Source of the DNA: Campylobacter sp. MIT 99-7217
GTDB taxonomy: Bacteria; Campylobacterota; Campylobacteria; Campylobacterales; Campylobacteraceae
Assembly: GCF_006864365.1 (NCBI RefSeq)
Contig: NZ_QHLJ01000005.1
Location: 1-64,000, forward strand
Reading direction: 5' to 3'
Length of the DNA stretch: 64,000 bases
The number at the start of each line of letters is the position of its first letter. Positions within the stretch are counted from its first letter, which is position 1. A program made the position numbers and the translations under genes. The notes beneath the pieces are model-generated. The model saw only the letters and a list, made by a program, of their open reading frames with translations. It was not told the DNA's origin and did no database searches. This document shows, in pieces, positions 23,507 through 32,006 of the stretch.

Positions 23507-24007
23507 TGTGCGACAAATTTCCGCTTGGCGTGAATTTGTCGTTTTGTTTGAAAGCTCATTTAAATGCTCTTTTGTTTCATTTTCTGCGTTCAAATCCGTA
23601 TCATTTGGGCTTTCATTTTCTAAAATCTCGTTTAAATCGTCTCTAGCCTCTACTTTTTGTCCTACAAATTCGCCTTTTAATTCATCTTTTAAACTTTGAT
23701 TGATTTCTTTTTCATTTTTGCCTATGAAAACCACCGAAAAGGAATTTGTGAATTTGTTTGTTTTCTCATCGATGATTTGCACCTTTTGAATGAAATTTAA
23801 ATCAATAAGCTCTTTAAAAGCTCTTTGAACGCTTCTTAAGCCAAGATTTAGCTCTTTGCTTAAATGCTGAGTATTTACAGCCCAGTTTTGTGGCAAAGAA
23901 CACAAAAGAACAGCCAAAAGCTTTGCGTTATTGCTTAACTCCTTACTTCTTATGATCTCATTTGAAACTATGGTGAAATTTTCTTTTAATTCTTGTTTAA
24001 CTATCAT
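23507..24007 (-). pseudogene. N-terminal part of a replication-initiator-like gene split by an IS element
   Basis: This part has about 167 codons. The N-terminal winged helix is clear: ELSNNAKLLAVLLCSLPQNW, then TQHLSKELNLGLRSVQRAFK, as in helix-turn-helix replication/primosome initiators. An acidic linker follows (NETKEHLNELSNKTTN). The present frame runs 18 codons into the insertion element and stops at 23447. ATG 24007 has AAGGAG upstream. With 20994-21464 it would encode one protein of about 324 residues. The truncated product may still bind DNA. Loss of the C-terminal part should impair phage replication. Confidence 0.7.
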
Positions 24008-24025
24008 TTTAAAACTCCTTTTGAT

Positions 24026-24631
24026 TTAAACTCTTGAAACCTTAGAAAAAAACACTTGCTTTTCTCTAGTGTCGCTAACTAACTTTTTAAGCCTTGAGCT
24101 TTCTTTTTCAAAAAGTGCCTCATAAAAGTTCATTTTTTGCAAAGAAAACTCGCTATTTTCGCTTTGCAAGACATTTTTAAAGCAAGAATACAGCAAGGCA
24201 TTCACAAACAAATCATTCAAAAATAAATTTTCGTTTTCATCATCTTGAAACACGCAAAGATTAACCCATACTTCAAAAAGCCCATTTGCCTTGATTTGAG
24301 GAAGCACAGCTAAGCTTTGCATGTTTGAATAGCTCATCACATGCAAGGTGGGATTTTCATTTTCAAGGGCGTATTTGTAGTTTTTAAGTGGTATTGCCTT
24401 AGCATTTAGCCTTGCATGAACGATTTTTAAAGCAAGTTTTGGCAAATGCAAAACATTATCATCACTGCTTATTTGCTTTGAAAAATGCTGAACATTCATT
24501 TCAAAATCACTGATTAAGATATTTTGTTCTTGATTAAGCGAGGCTAAAAGCTCTTCATCGCTAAATTTAGCATGAAAACCCTCATCAATAAGTCTTCTTC
24601 TTAGTCTTTGTAAAAAATCTTTCACAAGCAT
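24026..24631 (-). CDS. Head-tail connector / adaptor-like protein
   Basis: The product has 201 residues. The start MLVKDFLQRLRRRLIDEGFH and then FSDEELLASLNQEQNILISD match the common opening of phage head-tail connector proteins: a helix followed by WSDEELL-x-x-LN-x-A. The rest is helical with NDLFVNALLYSCFKNVLQ and a basic tail. It should bridge portal and tail. It is oddly placed, in the operon after the integrase and before the replication gene, far from the portal gene. The start overlaps the preceding gene by 10 bases. Confidence 0.6.
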   Translation of the reverse strand: MLVKDFLQRLRRRLIDEGFHAKFSDEELLASLNQEQNILISDFEMNVQHFSKQISSDDNVLHLPKLALKIVHARLNAKAIPLKNYKYALENENPTLHVMSYSNMQSLAVLPQIKANGLFEVWVNLCVFQDDENENLFLNDLFVNALLYSCFKNVLQSENSEFSLQKMNFYEALFEKESSRLKKLVSDTREKQVFFSKVSRV

Positions 24632-24891
24632 GATATATCCTTAAATTTTCTTATTTTTTGTTTGCTTTGTTTTAAAGGCTCTATCCTTACCATAGTTAAA
24701 AAGTCTGCTCCCATAGTTACAAAACAAAAGCCTTCACTTTCCATTTTTTCAATAAAGCTTTGCACCCTAGCATTTTTTGCAAAGCTTAGCTCATCATCGC
24801 CCTTTAACTCAAAGCGTTTTAAATCAATGCTAAAGCCTTTCGTGCTAGCTCCCCCCTCATAAGCTAAGTTTAATTTATCTGCTTCATTCAT
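24622..24891 (-). CDS. Hypothetical phage protein
   Basis: This 89-residue, mixed alpha/beta protein contains AYEGGASTKGFSIDLKRFEL then KGDDELSFAKNARVQSFIEK. No signal peptide or membrane segment is present. It lies between two overlapping genes of the connector operon, so it may be a virion part or its chaperone. No family is recognised. Confidence 0.5.
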   Translation of the reverse strand: MNEADKLNLAYEGGASTKGFSIDLKRFELKGDDELSFAKNARVQSFIEKMESEGFCFVTMGADFLTMVRIEPLKQSKQKIRKFKDISCL

Positions 24892-25162
24892 GTTTAAGCC
24901 TTTCTTTAAGCTCTTTGATTTTTTTTAAAGCCAAAGCCTCGCTAGAGTTAAGACCCAGCTCCAGCTCTTTTAAAACCAGCTTTTTAAAATCTTTTAGCCT
25001 TATGTTTGAAATATTTTCTTTGTAAAAACTCACTTGCATTTGTCTTTGTATATCTTCTTTTAAACGCAGTAAATTTTTAAGTCTCAAAAGCTCATTTTTA
25101 AGCTCTAAATTTTGCTTATGCGTTTTTAAAAAAGCCTTTAAGTTCTCAAAAAATCCCCTCAT
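24884..25162 (-). CDS. Hypothetical helical phage protein
   Basis: The product has 92 residues, almost all helix and very Lys/Leu-rich (LELKNELLRLKNLLRLKEDI and later LALKKIKELKERLKHE). It may be a coiled coil. Its start overlaps the upstream stop (ATGA), and its end overlaps the next gene by 8 bases. Function is unknown. Confidence 0.5.
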   Translation of the reverse strand: MRGFFENLKAFLKTHKQNLELKNELLRLKNLLRLKEDIQRQMQVSFYKENISNIRLKDFKKLVLKELELGLNSSEALALKKIKELKERLKHE

Positions 25163-25332
25163 AAAAGCTCCTTCATATCATAAAATATACTTTTTAAGCT
25201 CTCAAGCCTTTCATCGTTAAAATCACTTTCTAACTCATCTAAAAGCTCTAAGCCCTCATCTACAAAATCCCCAAGCTCGCCTGTTATATGCAAGGCTAAG
25301 TTTAGCTTTTTGCTTAAGACTAATTCTTTCAT
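25159..25332 (-). CDS. Hypothetical small acidic phage protein
   Basis: The product has 57 residues from ATG 25332, which follows AAGAGG at ten bases, one base after the integrase stop. An ATG six codons earlier lies inside the integrase gene and has no site. It is acidic and helical (DFVDEGLELLDELESDFNDE). It links integrase to the connector operon. Function is unknown. Confidence 0.5.
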   Translation of the reverse strand: MKELVLSKKLNLALHITGELGDFVDEGLELLDELESDFNDERLESLKSIFYDMKELL

Positions 25333-25333
25333 C

Positions 25334-26476
25334 TTAAAAATCCTCTTCATTGATAAAATTTGCCCTCATAGCTATGTCTTTTTTTAGATATTTGCTGTAT
25401 TTTTGAAAGGTCATTGCTGTATTTGTATGTCCTAGCATGCGTTTGCTAACCCATTCTATATCTTCATTTTTGCTTATCATCAAAGAAGCAAAAGAATGCC
25501 TTGTGTTATAAATGGGTATTTTCTTATCAAAACCAAGCCTTTCAAGCAAGGCTTTAAAATCATGCCTTAGCTTAAAGGCTCTGTATTTTTTAAAAATCAG
25601 TTCATCATCTTTTTTAAGCTCCTCAAGCCTTTTTAAAAGAGCGTTTTTAACTATGGGCAAAAGATCAATCGTTCTAAAAGAAGCCTTTGTTTTGGGCAAA
25701 TTAAATCCCCCGTTTTCAAGGCGTGTTCTTTTAATGTGAAGCTCGTTTTTAGCAAAATCAATATCGCTTTTTTTAAGCCCTAAAATTTCTCCTGTCCTAG
25801 CCCCTGTAAAAAAGGCTATTTGTAAATAATCTTTTAAATCCCCTTTTGCATTCATTATCAAAAGCTTCATTTCTTCATAATCAAATGCCTTTTCATTTTT
25901 TTTGCTAGCTTCGGCTTCATCATAGCTTAGCTTAGGAAGCTTGAAAGGATTTTTAAGCAAGTATTCATTTTCAACTAAAAAGCTTAAAAAGCGGTTGAAA
26001 AAATTTGCCCTTATTTTAAGCGTGGTATTGCAGTTTTTCTTTTCTTTGGCAAACCCCACAAAGAAAAAGCCTAGTTGATTGTTTAAATCCTGAATTTTTC
26101 TAATCTTACAATGAGCTAAAAAGTCATATACAAAAGCTTTCATAGAAGCGTAAGATTTCAAGGTGTTGGTTCTATTTGACAAAAGGCTTTTTTCAAAAAG
26201 TTCAAAAAGCTCTTTTAGCTCGCCCTTAAACTCTCTTTTTTTGTTTTCATACCTTGCTTCAGTAGCTTTTAACGCTCGCTCGGTTTTTTTGTCGCTAAAT
26301 TCCCTAAAGGCTAAATTTGCTTTTTGCTTATCTTCGATAAAAAGCAAGTAATTATCACTAATGAAAGTCCTAGCTTCAGGACTATCTTTAAGCCCACTAG
26401 CTATCCTAAATCTTTGTCCCTCGTCTCTATAGTCTAAATAGAGCTTTCGTCCTCTTGCATAGATGTTTGTTGTCAT
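25334..26476 (-). CDS. int: Tyrosine-type phage integrase
   Basis: The product has 380 residues. The N-terminus has a strand-rich arm-binding part (NIYARGRKLYLDYRDEGQRF). A core-binding SAM-like domain spans about residues 85-175. The catalytic domain shows the first Arg in FFTGARTGEILGLKKSDIDF, the second in YNTRHSFASLMIS, the His in RMLGHTNTAM, and the Tyr in TFQKYSKYL. The usual first His of the HxxR box is Asn here (YNTR), a change I believe also occurs in related integrases. It catalyses phage integration and excision. It lies at the phage end, about 930 bases from the disrupted chromosomal gene. Confidence 0.88.
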   Translation of the reverse strand: MTTNIYARGRKLYLDYRDEGQRFRIASGLKDSPEARTFISDNYLLFIEDKQKANLAFREFSDKKTERALKATEARYENKKREFKGELKELFELFEKSLLSNRTNTLKSYASMKAFVYDFLAHCKIRKIQDLNNQLGFFFVGFAKEKKNCNTTLKIRANFFNRFLSFLVENEYLLKNPFKLPKLSYDEAEASKKNEKAFDYEEMKLLIMNAKGDLKDYLQIAFFTGARTGEILGLKKSDIDFAKNELHIKRTRLENGGFNLPKTKASFRTIDLLPIVKNALLKRLEELKKDDELIFKKYRAFKLRHDFKALLERLGFDKKIPIYNTRHSFASLMISKNEDIEWVSKRMLGHTNTAMTFQKYSKYLKKDIAMRANFINEEDF

Positions 26477-26500
26477 TTTTTTCTTTTCCTTTCAAATGGT

Positions 26501-26794
26501 TTAGATTTCATTTTCTTGCAAAAACTTTTCCACTACCGCAAAAGCCTTTTTAAGCTCTTTTGATTTGATTTCTTTTGCCTCTTTGTTTTTAAAATTCACG
26601 ATTTTTTGAAGCTCTTGTTTGTTTGTAACTAAGGCTAAATGATGCGTTGCATGGGTATTTATAAAATATCCTTGAAAAGCAGGTCTTTTAACCATTTGCT
26701 TTTCAAAATCTACAATGTGATTTTTTCTCACATATTGCACAAAACTCGTTCTTTGATAAGTATCTTTAATCAAATCAATCAATTGAATTTTCAT
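26501..26794 (-). CDS. Hypothetical protein upstream of integrase
   Basis: The product has 97 residues with a strong GGAGGAAG ribosome site. It is basic (YQRTSFVQYVRKNHIVDFEK) with NTHATHHLALVTNKQELQKI and a helical Lys/Glu end. It lies 24 bases before the integrase start and is the first gene of that operon. It could be a directionality factor or phage regulator by position, but it has no clear helix-turn-helix. Confidence 0.45.
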   Translation of the reverse strand: MKIQLIDLIKDTYQRTSFVQYVRKNHIVDFEKQMVKRPAFQGYFINTHATHHLALVTNKQELQKIVNFKNKEAKEIKSKELKKAFAVVEKFLQENEI

Positions 26795-27408
26795 TTTCTT
26801 CCTCCGTTTTTGTTTGAAATTTTCATTTGTTTTCCTTTGTTCTATTATTTTGAGCTTTTTTAAAGCCCTATTTTAAAAATATTTTTATTAAGCTCATTAG
26901 CTAAGTTCTAAATGATCAATCCCCTCTAAATCCTCCTTTTTATTTTTAAGCCCACCTCATAGATGATTTTAAATTAGCTCACAAGCAAAGCTTTAAGGCT
27001 TTGTCTCATAAAAGCTAAAACAACAATTTTCCAGCTACCCACCTCATAGCTCAAATTTGTGTAAATAATCTTTATTAAGTTTTAAACAAAACTTATAAAA
27101 AAGTTTGATTTGTTAAAATAGATTTTTAAAAGCGTTCAAATGCTTTATTTCTCAATATCTTAAAAAATAGACACAATTTAGACACATTTTTAGACACAGG
27201 GCATGGGATTTCACTCCCCCTCTTTGTGCTTAAAAAATCCTAAAATTAACTCAAGCTTTCACTAAATACAAAAAGCTTTTAAAAAAATTAATTTTCTTTC
27301 AAAACCCTACAAACTCGAAAGATTTTAAAGGTAATTTGAGCCGAAAAATTTAAAGAACTTGTTTTTAAGATTGATTAAAATTGAGTAGAAAAATGGGAAA
27401 TTTTTTGA
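26795..27408. other. Phage-chromosome junction region without genes
   Basis: About 610 AT-rich bases lie between the integrase operon and the truncated efflux gene. They hold three TAGACACA repeats (27168-27198) spaced 11 and 12 bases and an inverted repeat AAGTTTT-AAAC-AAAACTT at 27078-27095. A GC-richer patch, CAGGGCATGGGATTTCACTC, lies at 27197-27216. No tRNA with a TTCRA loop is seen. The attachment core must lie between the repeats and 27409, but its exact place cannot be read from one end. Confidence 0.5.
27168..27198 (+). repeat. Three direct repeats of TAGACACA, candidate integrase arm sites
   Basis: Copies at 27168, 27179 and 27191 are about one helical turn apart. Clustered short repeats between the integrase and the junction are the usual arm-type binding sites. 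Confidence 0.5.
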
Positions 27409-28167
27409 ATTTTAGACATAAATTTAAGCGAGGGCGAGGTTTTAAGTGAGGGGCAAATACTTGGCTTCATCGATACAACCCAGCTTAAGCTCAACAAAGA
27501 CGCCATTAACGAGCATATCAAAGCCTTGCAGGCGCAAAAAAGCGACATTCAAACGCAAATTGCCCCACTTAAAGAACGCCTAAGCACCGCAAAAAGAGAG
27601 CTTGAAAGGGCGCAAAGGCTTTTTAGTAGCGGAGCTAGCACAAAAAAAGCCCTTGATGATGCGAACTCAAATTTTAATCTCGTAAGCAAAGAAATTGATT
27701 CTAAACTCTCCTCAATGAATCTAAGTAACGAATCTTTAGATAATGAGATCGCTAATAGCCAAATTCAAGCCCAAATCATAGAAGATAAGATCCAAAAAGC
27801 TACGATCATATCGCCTATTTCTGGAACTGTGCTTGAAAAATACGCTTTCAAAGGGGAGCTAAGCTCGCCAAATAAAGCTCTTTTTAAAATCGCAAATTTA
27901 GACACCTTAAGGCTTAAAGCTTATGTGATTGATACTGATTTAACGCGTTTAAAGCTTGGAGATGAAGTAGCTGTGTATGTGGATTTTGGCGAGGATTATA
28001 AAGAGTATAAGGGCAGGATTTCGTGGATTTCAAGTAAGGCTGAATTTACGCCAAAAACGATCATGGTCAAAGATGAGCGTAAAAATTTGGTTTATGGGGT
28101 AAAAATCGATGTGAAAAATGACGGATTTTTGAAGATTGGAAGTTATGGCGAGATCAAGCTTAAATGA
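27409..28167 (+). pseudogene. 5'-truncated HlyD-family membrane-fusion gene
   Basis: The open frame starts after a stop at 27406 and reads ILDINLSEGEVLSEGQILGF then IDTTQLKL, the middle of the biotinyl-lipoyl hairpin of an HlyD/EmrA/YhiI-type periplasmic adaptor. A complete coiled-coil hairpin follows, then TIISPISGTVLEKYAFKGEL and the beta-barrel end. About 60-80 N-terminal residues, including the signal anchor, are missing. No normal start is present; a TTG at 27526 could give only a cytoplasmic fragment. It overlaps the ATPase gene (ATGA). Truncation coincides with the prophage end. Confidence 0.75.
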
Positions 28168-29054
28168 GTGTCATCAGCGTTAATAAGCTAAGCAAAAGCT
28201 ACGGCAAAACCAAGGTCTTACACGATATCTGCCTTGAGGTTAGGGAAAATGAAATTTTTGGTGTCATAGGACCTGATGGGGCTGGAAAAAGCACGCTTTT
28301 TCAAATTCTAACCACGCTTTTGTTAGCTGATAGTGGCGAGGGCGAGATTTTGGGGCTTGATTTGGTCAAAGACTATGCTAAAATTCGCACGCAAATAGGC
28401 TATATGCCGGGGAATTTCAGCCTTTATATGGATCTTAACGTTTATGAGAATTTGGACTTTTTTGCAAGGCTTTTTAACACGAGCATAGAGGCTGAATACG
28501 AGCTGATAAAGCCTATTTACAAGGCACTTGAGCCTTTTAAAAACAGAAGAGCAAAGGCTCTTTCTGGAGGAATGAAACAAAAGCTTGCTTTGTGCTGTGC
28601 GCTCATTCACAAGCCCTTGTTGCTTTTTCTTGATGAGCCAACAACCGGCGTTGATGCGGTCAGTAGAAAAGAATTTTGGGATATTTTGAACGAACTAAAA
28701 TCTAAAATGAGTATCGTAGTTTCCACGCCTTACATGGACGAAGCAAGTCTTTGTGATAGGATCGCTTTGATTTTTGAGGGCAGGTTTTTAAGCGTAAATA
28801 GTCCTCAAAAGCTTTGCCAAAGCTTTACGCACACACTTTATGAGTTTAAAAATATCAGTGTTTATGCCTTGGAAGAGTTAAGAAAGCTTGAGTTTATTTA
28901 TTCTTGTTTTTTGTTTGCAAATTCCTATCATATAGTATTTAAAGAAGGTTTTGATATAAAAACAGCTATAGATTCAAACGCTCATTTGAAAAATGCTACT
29001 TATAGGGTCATTGAAGCTAGCGTTGAGGATTGTTTTATGGAGTTTTTAAGATGA
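28164..29054 (+). CDS. ABC transporter ATP-binding protein 1 (efflux)
   Basis: The product has 296 residues. It has Walker A GPDGAGKST, Q-loop near GYMPGNFSLYMDLNVYENLD, signature AKALSGGMKQKLALCCALIH, Walker B LLLFLDEPTTGVD and a switch region VSTPYMDEA where His is replaced by Pro/Tyr context. The C-terminal 70 residues form an accessory domain. It is the first of two ATPases in an operon like E. coli yhiI-rbbA-yhhJ. It powers ABC-2 export with the permeases downstream. It overlaps the truncated adaptor gene and the next ATPase. Confidence 0.85.
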   Translation: MSVISVNKLSKSYGKTKVLHDICLEVRENEIFGVIGPDGAGKSTLFQILTTLLLADSGEGEILGLDLVKDYAKIRTQIGYMPGNFSLYMDLNVYENLDFFARLFNTSIEAEYELIKPIYKALEPFKNRRAKALSGGMKQKLALCCALIHKPLLLFLDEPTTGVDAVSRKEFWDILNELKSKMSIVVSTPYMDEASLCDRIALIFEGRFLSVNSPQKLCQSFTHTLYEFKNISVYALEELRKLEFIYSCFLFANSYHIVFKEGFDIKTAIDSNAHLKNATYRVIEASVEDCFMEFLR

Positions 29055-29824
29055 GTTTGATCTTTAAAAATGACTTTAAAGATGAAGATCTTATCATTAA
29101 AATCGAGCATTTAAGCAAGATTTTTGGGAATTTTAAGGCTGTTGATGATATCAGCTTTGAGGTGAAAAAGGGCGAAATTTTTGGCTTTTTAGGAGCAAAT
29201 GGAGCAGGCAAAACAACGGCTATAAAAATTTTATGTGGTATCAGCAAAGCAAGTCTTGGAAGTGGCTTTGTAGCAGGCTTTGATATCAACACTCAAAGCG
29301 AGCTTATCAAGCAAAATATAGGCTATATGAGTCAAAAATTCTCACTTTTTGAAGATCTTAAGGTTTGGGAAAATATCTATTTTTTTGGCAAAATTTACAA
29401 ACTAAGGGAAGAAGAAATTTTTACAAAGATGAAAAAGCTACTTGAAAAGCTTGAATTTGAGGATCAAAAAGATGAATTTGTTTATAATCTCCCCCTTGGT
29501 TTTAAACAAAAACTCGCCTTTTGCGTGGCAAATTTTCACTCTCCAAAGATTATTTTTTTAGATGAGCCAACGGGCGGGGTTGATCCTATCACAAGAAGGC
29601 AGTTTTGGCAGCTTATACACGAGGCTGTGAGTATGGGAACTTGCGTGTTTATCACGACTCATTATATGGACGAGGCTGAGTATTGTGATAGGCTTAGTAT
29701 CATGGTTGATGGGCGTATCAATGCTCTTGGAAGCCCTAGCGAGCTAAAAACAGCACTTGGCGTAAGCTCTATGAATGAAGTTTTTTACGAGGTGGCTAAG
29801 AGTGCCAAAAGGGGCGGTGCGTGA
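29051..29824 (+). CDS. ABC transporter ATP-binding protein 2 (efflux)
   Basis: The product has 257 residues from ATG 29051, overlapping the previous stop. It has Walker A GANGAGKTT, Walker B IIFLDEPTGGVDP and the switch His in TTHYMDEAEYCDRLSIMVDG. The signature is degenerate: NLPLGFKQKLAF instead of LSGGxxQ, so the paired ATPases may be functionally unequal. It ends in a gene overlap with the permease. It works with ATPase 1 and the two permeases. Confidence 0.85.
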   Translation: MSLIFKNDFKDEDLIIKIEHLSKIFGNFKAVDDISFEVKKGEIFGFLGANGAGKTTAIKILCGISKASLGSGFVAGFDINTQSELIKQNIGYMSQKFSLFEDLKVWENIYFFGKIYKLREEEIFTKMKKLLEKLEFEDQKDEFVYNLPLGFKQKLAFCVANFHSPKIIFLDEPTGGVDPITRRQFWQLIHEAVSMGTCVFITTHYMDEAEYCDRLSIMVDGRINALGSPSELKTALGVSSMNEVFYEVAKSAKRGGA

Positions 29825-30903
29825 GAGCTTTTAATGCCTTTGTTAAAAAAGAGTTTTTTCACATTTTTAGAGATACAAGGACTATGCTTATCCTTATCTT
29901 AATGCCTATCATTCAAATTTTGCTTTTTGGCTTTGCTTTAAGCACTGAGGTTAGCGGGGTTAAATTTGGCGTGCTTGATCTTAGCAAAACAAGTCTTAGC
30001 ACACAAATCATAGAAAAATTTGCTCAAAATGAGTATTTTGAATTTGCTAAAAATATCCGCTTTAAAGATGAAATTGCAACGATTTTTAATGATGATAAAA
30101 CGGATCTGCTCATCATCTTTGGCGAGGATTTCAAACAAAACAATGCCAAAATAGAGCTTTTAATCGACGGCAGTGATCCAAACCGAGCTAGCACCATAAA
30201 TATCTACGCAAATAATGTCTTAAATTCTTTTTTAACAGAAAAAAATTTAAGCTTTCAAAGTCCGCTTGAAATCGCAACCACCTTGCTTTTCAATCCTCAA
30301 GGAAAAAGTGCTTACAACTTCGTGCCGGGACTTTTGGGGCTTATTTTAATGCTGATTTGTGCGATGATGACCTCCATTTCTATCGTGCGTGAAAAAGAAT
30401 ACGGCAGCATGCAAATCCTGCTTGTATCGCCTATAAAGCCTATACTCATCATTTTTGCAAAGATTGTGCCTTATTTTGCGCTTTCTTGTTTGAGCTTGAT
30501 TTTGGTGCTACTCGTGTGTGTTTTTGCCCTTGATCTTAAAATCGCAGGAAATATTTTCTTGCTCTTTGCCTTTTGCATGCTTTATATAGCCTTAGTGCTT
30601 AGTATAGGGCTTTTTGTGTCAAATTTAGCCAAAACACAAATTGCTTCTATGCTTGTTTGTGGAATGCTTTTTATGATGCCTATCATGATGTTTTCTGGCA
30701 TGCTTTTTCCTATCGAAAGCATGCCCTTGATCTTGCAATATCTTTCACATATAATCCCTACAAAATGGTTTATCTTAGGGCTTAAAAAGATCATGATAGA
30801 AGGGCTTGGTGTGGGGTATTGCTTAAAAGAAATTAGCATTTTAGGTTTGATGTTTGTTGCGATTTTATTTATAAGCTTAAAAAGCTTTAAAGTGAGGCTT
30901 TAA
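29821..30903 (+). CDS. ABC-2 type permease 1
   Basis: The product has 360 residues with a GTG start overlapping the ATPase stop. It has an N-terminal span (LILILMPIIQILLFGFALST), a large extracytoplasmic domain, then five spans from about residue 170. The ABC-2 signature region is MTSISIVREKEYGSMQILLV. It ends in the membrane with ILFISLKSFKVRL. It matches the YhhJ/YbhR family. It forms the membrane pore with permease 2. Confidence 0.85.
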   Translation: MRAFNAFVKKEFFHIFRDTRTMLILILMPIIQILLFGFALSTEVSGVKFGVLDLSKTSLSTQIIEKFAQNEYFEFAKNIRFKDEIATIFNDDKTDLLIIFGEDFKQNNAKIELLIDGSDPNRASTINIYANNVLNSFLTEKNLSFQSPLEIATTLLFNPQGKSAYNFVPGLLGLILMLICAMMTSISIVREKEYGSMQILLVSPIKPILIIFAKIVPYFALSCLSLILVLLVCVFALDLKIAGNIFLLFAFCMLYIALVLSIGLFVSNLAKTQIASMLVCGMLFMMPIMMFSGMLFPIESMPLILQYLSHIIPTKWFILGLKKIMIEGLGVGYCLKEISILGLMFVAILFISLKSFKVRL

Positions 30904-30904
30904 A

Positions 30905-32005
30905 ATGCTATTTTTGATCCAAAAAGAATTTAAACAAATCTTTAGAAACCGCTTCTTACCGCGTCTTATCTTGCTTTTTCCTATCATGATCATTTGTGTG
31001 ATGCCTTGGGCTGCGAATATGCAGATTAAAAATGTAAATTTAGCCATAGTTGATTTTGATAAAAGCTCGACCACTCAAAAACTTGCGATGAAAATCGCTG
31101 CAAGCTCTTATTTTAACATCGCTCTTCAAACAACAAACACCAAAGAAGCTTATGAGTGCATTTATCAAAATGACTGCGATTTGATTTTAGAGCTGCCATC
31201 TAACTTCGAGCAGTCTTTAAACAAGGAAAATAAGGCAAATTTAGGCATTTACGCAAATTCTATAAATTCAGTAAAAGGCGTTTTAGGAGCAAATTATCTT
31301 AGCAATATCATCTTGGATTTTGTGAAAGTAAAACAGCTAAATACCTTACAAAACTCTGCTTTTTTTGCATTTGAAACAAATAGCATTTACCGCTTTAATG
31401 CAAATTTAGACTATAAAATTTTTATGATCCCAGCTTTGATGGTCATGGTTTTGACGCTGATTTGTGGCTTTTTGCCTGCTTTTAATATCGTTGCTGAAAA
31501 AGAAAAGGGCATAAGCGAGCAGATCAATGTAACGCCCATTTCAAAGCTAGTTTTTATACTCTCAAAGCTTATTCCTTATTGGCTGATCGGACTTTTGGTG
31601 CTAAGTCTTTGCTTTTTAATGGCTTTTGTGATTTATGGGCTTTATCCAAAGGGAAGCTTTTTGCTTGTGTATTTGTTCGCCTTTATTTATATCTTGGTTG
31701 TAGCTGGCATGGGGATCATCATTTCAAATTATTCTAACACCATGCAACAAGCGATGTTTGTGAGCTATTTTTTTATTTTGATTTTAATCCTTCTAAGCGG
31801 ACTTTTCACCTCGGTAAAATCCATGCCTGATTGGGCTAAATTCCTTACTTATCTTAATCCTTTACGCTATTTCATCGAATCCTTAAGGCTTATTTTTTTA
31901 AAAGCAAGCGAGCTAAGCGATCTTTGGCTAAATCTCATCTGCCTTTTAGCCTTTGCTTTTGTGCTAAATTTATGGGCGATTTTTTCTTACAAAAAACGGG
32001 GCTAG
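30905..32005 (+). CDS. ABC-2 type permease 2
   Basis: The product has 366 residues, starting one base after the previous stop. Its topology is the same: first span LILLFPIMIICVMPWAANMQ, a long extracytoplasmic part with KVKQLNTLQNSAFFAFETNS, and five further spans from about residue 170 with AEKEKGISEQINVTPISKLV. It is the last gene of the efflux operon. A convergent restriction-modification unit ends 1 base later. Loss of the adaptor upstream may leave the pump incomplete. Confidence 0.85.
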   Translation: MLFLIQKEFKQIFRNRFLPRLILLFPIMIICVMPWAANMQIKNVNLAIVDFDKSSTTQKLAMKIAASSYFNIALQTTNTKEAYECIYQNDCDLILELPSNFEQSLNKENKANLGIYANSINSVKGVLGANYLSNIILDFVKVKQLNTLQNSAFFAFETNSIYRFNANLDYKIFMIPALMVMVLTLICGFLPAFNIVAEKEKGISEQINVTPISKLVFILSKLIPYWLIGLLVLSLCFLMAFVIYGLYPKGSFLLVYLFAFIYILVVAGMGIIISNYSNTMQQAMFVSYFFILILILLSGLFTSVKSMPDWAKFLTYLNPLRYFIESLRLIFLKASELSDLWLNLICLLAFAFVLNLWAIFSYKKRG

Positions 32006-32006
32006 T

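Noticed and set aside
27186-27235. tRNA or tmRNA 3' end as phage attachment site (CAGGGCATGGGATTTCACTC...)
   Set aside because: No TTCRA T-loop with matching stems on either strand, and no CCA-side acceptor pairing could be found.
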